A program made the position numbers and the translations under genes. Below are positions 7,443-9,671 of a stretch of 9,671 nt of DNA, in pieces (the first letter of the stretch is position 1; each line of letters begins with the position of its first letter). The notes under the pieces were generated by a model, which saw nothing but the letters and a program-made list of their open reading frames with translations, made no database searches and was not told the DNA's origin. The stretch covers positions 1 to 9,671 of the forward strand of contig JAIRUY010000020.1 in assembly GCA_031254175.1 (NCBI GenBank), written 5' to 3'. This stretch comes from Treponema sp. (GTDB lineage Bacteria; Spirochaetota; Spirochaetia; Treponematales; Breznakiellaceae).

Positions 7443-8119
7443 TGAACGGAGCGGGCGCTGAAGGGCAGGGGGAGGGAAAATTAAAGATGTATATGTCAAG
7501 ACAGCAATTGATAATAATATCAGGCGGAGTATTACTGGTTCTGCTTATTGTTAGCGGAATCTTTCTGTTTGGCGGAAAAAAAGATTCTGGCGGGTTTTAT
7601 GCCGCGCATGACACAAAAAGAAATAATACTCTGAGACTTGCCGCAAGTTATGCTGAAGCAGGTGAATATGACAGAGCTCTAAATCTGCTTGACAGTTTAC
7701 TTATAGAAAATCATGAAGACGAAGATGCCCGCATCCTTCAGATGCAAATTTTAAGCATAGATCGAACAAGCGGTACCGATTCCCTGATCGAAGCGCAGCG
7801 CCGGTTTCTTGAAGAACAACAGAGGCAAAATGCTCTTCTTGCTTCCAGTCAGGCTGCCTTTAACCAGCAAAGGGCAGCGTCGGATTTTTTGGCCGCCTCT
7901 GAAACTGACGCTGCCGCAGAACGCCGGGCCGCCGCACAGGCGGAAGAAGTGAGAAGAAGGGCGCAGGAAGAAGAACTGGCAAAGGCTTCAAGGGAACTTC
8001 AGGAAATTATGAGAAGGGTGAACAATTTTGTCTCTGACGGAAAAGCCCGCCTTGCATCCGGTGATCTGGCAGGAGCTGCGCAATTATTTTCAGAAGCAAA
8101 AAGTACAATACCGCCGTGA
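7442..8119 (+). CDS. Membrane-anchored TPR/coiled-coil protein, N-terminal part before an in-frame TGA
   Basis: The 225 residues hold a short Gly-rich cytoplasmic head, a single transmembrane helix at about 22-44, a TPR-like unit at about 62-95, a long Gln/Ala/Arg/Glu-rich coiled coil at about 115-193 and the first half of another TPR at 196-225 (DGKARLASGDLAGAAQLF). The TGA at 8117-8119 cuts that TPR. The same frame stays open afterwards and runs straight into the tandem-TPR reading, so this is most likely the N-terminal third of one 663-residue protein with a periplasmic TPR array. The ATG at 7442 overlaps the previous stop codon. An internal ATG at 7487, with GGAGG at 7471-7475 spaced 11 bases, is a good alternative and would give 210 residues that begin just before the membrane helix. 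Confidence 0.75.
   Translation: MNGAGAEGQGEGKLKMYMSRQQLIIISGGVLLVLLIVSGIFLFGGKKDSGGFYAAHDTKRNNTLRLAASYAEAGEYDRALNLLDSLLIENHEDEDARILQMQILSIDRTSGTDSLIEAQRRFLEEQQRQNALLASSQAAFNQQRAASDFLAASETDAAAERRAAAQAEEVRRRAQEEELAKASRELQEIMRRVNNFVSDGKARLASGDLAGAAQLFSEAKSTIPP
8117..8119 (+). other. In-frame TGA interrupting a TPR protein gene
   Basis: Codons on both sides of this TGA are in the same frame: CCG CCG, TGA, then GAA AAT CGT TTT CAG and on to the ATG at 8153. The translation across it (STIPP, stop, ENRFQAQKLAEM) reads as uninterrupted TPR protein. A single base change from GGA (Gly) would explain it. A short inverted repeat, GAAAA-TCG-TTTTC at 8120-8132, follows directly, but it is weak and does not resemble a bacterial SECIS hairpin. 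Confidence 0.8.
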
Positions 8120-8152
8120 GAAAATCGTTTTCAGGCGCAAAAACTGGCGGAA

Positions 8153-9433
8153 ATGTCAGAAGCGTATTACAACTATTACACAGAAAACCGTAATACGCCC
8201 GCCGGCCGGGAAGCATCTGCAAAGGCAATAGAGCATGCAAATGAGGCAATTGCTAGCGATAATACACAGGCGCTTCCTCATTTTGTCATTGGCAGAATTG
8301 CGCGTGACGCAAATCAAACGGAGAGAGCCATAAGCGCCCTAAGGGAAGCGGTCCGTCTTGAGCCGAATAATTACCTGTACGTTCATGATTTAGCGCGCTC
8401 GCTTTTCAGCGCAAGACGTTATCAGGAAGCCAGGGAACATTTCCAGAACGCCGCAAGAATAAATCCAAACTCAGAATCGGCATGGTACAATCTTGGAGGA
8501 ACCCTTAGAATGTTGAACCGGCAGGATGAGGCTCTTGCGGCATACAGACAGGCAATCGCGGTAAAAGCCGATTATTTTGCAGCTCACAGGGAAATCGGCA
8601 GGATACTTATTGCAAAAGGAGACGCAGGAGGCGCAGTTGACGCATTTTCCAAAGCTTTGCAGTACAGCCCAAATGATTACACTACGTTATGCGAATTGGG
8701 CGCGGCATACAGTCGGGCCGGAAATTTTTCACAGGCGGAAAGCGTATTCGCGCGTGCGCTGCAAATAAACTCAAATGACGCCCAAACCAATTATAATATG
8801 GCAGTTGTTAAACTTGGACTGAAAAAATACAGTGAAGCCATTACCTTCGCGAAAAGCGCCGTTGACAGTAATCCTGACAACGCGGTTTATGTGTATACGC
8901 TTGGACTTGCGTGCGAAGAATCGGGCGCGGTTGACTTGGCAATTAACGCTTATAAAACAGCGGCGGCGCTTGATGCAAAATACCTTCGTCCAAGGATTAA
9001 TCTTGGAAGCATTTACCTTACATCGGGAAATTTTGATGAAGCGATTGCTGTTCTTAATGAAGCTTATGCGGTAGAGCCGGGCAATTTTGAAGCAAACAAT
9101 AATTTAGGCGCTGTTTACGCAAAGAGAGAGAATTGGGCAAGCAGTATTAATCATTATGAAAGGGCGTTAGCGGCAAGACAGAACGATCAGACTGTCCATT
9201 TTAACCTTGCGCGCGCCTATGCCGGCGCCGGCGATCTTCAAAAAGCCCAAACATCCTATCAAACATTGCTTCGCCTGTCGCCTGATAACTGGGACGCGAT
9301 TTTTGAACTGGGAATGACATATGTATCACTCGGGCAGAACAGTGACGCAAAAAGATATTTACAGGATCTTGTTAACCGTAACCCAAATTATTCAGGTAAA
9401 GCCGAAGCGGAAAGGATTTTAAGAAGTTTATGA
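8153..9433 (+). CDS. Tandem TPR protein, C-terminal part of the interrupted gene
   Basis: From the first ATG after the TGA this reading has 426 residues. It contains eleven consecutive TPRs in exact 34-residue register with no insertions, starting at residues 40, 74, 108, 142, 176, 210, 244, 278, 312, 346 and 380. The small residue at TPR position 8 is visible in each (for example NLGGTLR, ELGAAYS, NLGSIYL, NLGAVYA). It has no signal peptide or membrane segment of its own, so as a separate protein it would be cytoplasmic. As part of the upstream reading it would be the extracytoplasmic array of a single-span membrane protein. The only Shine-Dalgarno-like bases (GGCGG, 8146-8150) lie 2 bases from the ATG, too close to work well, so independent translation is doubtful. 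The array would form a long superhelical protein-binding scaffold. Confidence 0.8.
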   Translation: MSEAYYNYYTENRNTPAGREASAKAIEHANEAIASDNTQALPHFVIGRIARDANQTERAISALREAVRLEPNNYLYVHDLARSLFSARRYQEAREHFQNAARINPNSESAWYNLGGTLRMLNRQDEALAAYRQAIAVKADYFAAHREIGRILIAKGDAGGAVDAFSKALQYSPNDYTTLCELGAAYSRAGNFSQAESVFARALQINSNDAQTNYNMAVVKLGLKKYSEAITFAKSAVDSNPDNAVYVYTLGLACEESGAVDLAINAYKTAAALDAKYLRPRINLGSIYLTSGNFDEAIAVLNEAYAVEPGNFEANNNLGAVYAKRENWASSINHYERALAARQNDQTVHFNLARAYAGAGDLQKAQTSYQTLLRLSPDNWDAIFELGMTYVSLGQNSDAKRYLQDLVNRNPNYSGKAEAERILRSL

Positions 9434-9439
9434 ACTTAT

Positions 9440-9467
9440 GGGGCTGTCCAAGAAGTTTTGCAGCCCC
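9440..9467 (+). repeat. Putative left end of an insertion sequence, also a stem-loop
   Basis: GGGGCTG at 9440-9446 pairs perfectly with CAGCCCC at 9461-9467 around a 14-base loop and is followed by TTTATC. The beginning GGGGCTGTCC resembles terminal inverted repeats I associate with IS1182-like elements, and the transposase ATG follows 45 bases after the hairpin. The hairpin could also stop transcription leaving the TPR genes or entering the transposase gene. The other end of the element lies outside the window, so the boundary cannot be proved here. Confidence 0.5.
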
Positions 9468-9511
9468 TTTATCAAATTCCCCTAACGAGAAACCCATGAT
9501 AAGATTCCTGA

Positions 9512-9671
9512 ATGAGCAAAGGCAAAAGCGATAAAATAACGTATAAACCCTACGAGCAGCACCAGGCATTTTTAATCCCCCCAAGTACTGAAGAACTCAT
9601 ACCCGCCGGCCATCTTGTTAGGCTTGTAAGCGAAGTAATAGACCAGATGGGGATAGAAAGGTTATTGAGAA
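9512..9671 (+). mobile_element. IS1182-like transposase gene, 5' part (partial)
   Basis: An ATG at 9512 opens a frame that runs off the window end after 53 codons. The translation contains YKPYEQHQAFLIPPSTEELI followed by GHLVRLVSEVIDQMG, the conserved N-terminal pattern of IS1182/IS5-related transposases (DUF772 region: a Tyr/Gln block, 'PPS.EELIP', then 'HLVR'). The DDE catalytic residues would lie beyond the window. There is no strong ribosome binding site, as is common for transposase genes. The gene lies in the same direction as the TPR operon, 78 bases after its last stop codon. Confidence 0.85.

Noticed and set aside
8100..8160. Frameshift between the two TPR readings
   Set aside because: Both readings are in the same frame; the interruption is a stop codon, not an insertion or deletion.
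8117..8160. Selenocysteine codon with SECIS element
   Set aside because: Only a weak 5-bp A/T-rich inverted repeat follows the TGA, and TPR proteins are not a known selenoprotein family. Kept only as a possibility in the finding.
8270..9420. DNA repeat array or CRISPR in the TPR region
   Set aside because: The roughly 102-base periodicity is at protein level only (34-residue TPRs); the DNA of successive units is too divergent to be a nucleotide repeat array.

Overview
The window looks like chromosomal DNA of a host-associated spirochaete, most likely a Treponema. This rests on general resemblance, not a search. A spirochaete-type glucose-6-phosphate isomerase lies near a cluster of TPR/coiled-coil envelope proteins, codons are moderately AT-rich, TTG and GTG starts are frequent, and genes are tightly packed. 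From memory, T. pallidum also has TPR-repeat genes a few loci from pgi; I cannot check that here.

Layout. (1) 1-417: the 3' end of a possible hydrophobic protein, then about 320 bases with no convincing intact gene; an interrupted reading on the minus strand looks like a gene relic or dispersed repeat. It ends in an extended -10 promoter (TGTTATAAT). (2) 433-3175, plus strand: a membrane-anchored metallophosphoesterase overlaps pgi by 14 nt and is probably cotranscribed with it. (3) 3183-6575, minus strand: a four-gene operon that converges on pgi with only 7 nt between stop codons. In transcription order it encodes a soluble metallophosphoesterase (TTG start), a ParB-like-domain protein, pyridoxal kinase PdxY (GTG start) and an M28-like zinc peptidase. 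Junctions are +1, 0 and -1 nt, which points to translational coupling. (4) 6576-6752: a divergent intergenic region with a perfect palindrome, TATAATGATTATA, that puts a -10-like box on each strand. (5) 6753-9433, plus strand: a TPR module with a secreted TPR/coiled-coil protein, then a membrane-anchored TPR/coiled-coil protein, then 11 tandem TPRs in exact 34-residue register. (6) 9440-9671: the left end and first 53 codons of an IS1182-like transposase gene, directly after the TPR module.

The most notable observation is that the last two TPR readings are one reading frame split by a single TGA at 8117-8119, in the middle of a TPR unit. The downstream part has no good ribosome binding site of its own. 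It was almost certainly one membrane-anchored protein of about 663 residues. The TGA may be a nonsense mutation, a sequencing error or a recoded/readthrough codon, and the sequence alone does not decide. I see no clear new defence, toxin-antitoxin or CRISPR system. The least understood unit is the MPE / ParB-like / PdxY / M28 operon.
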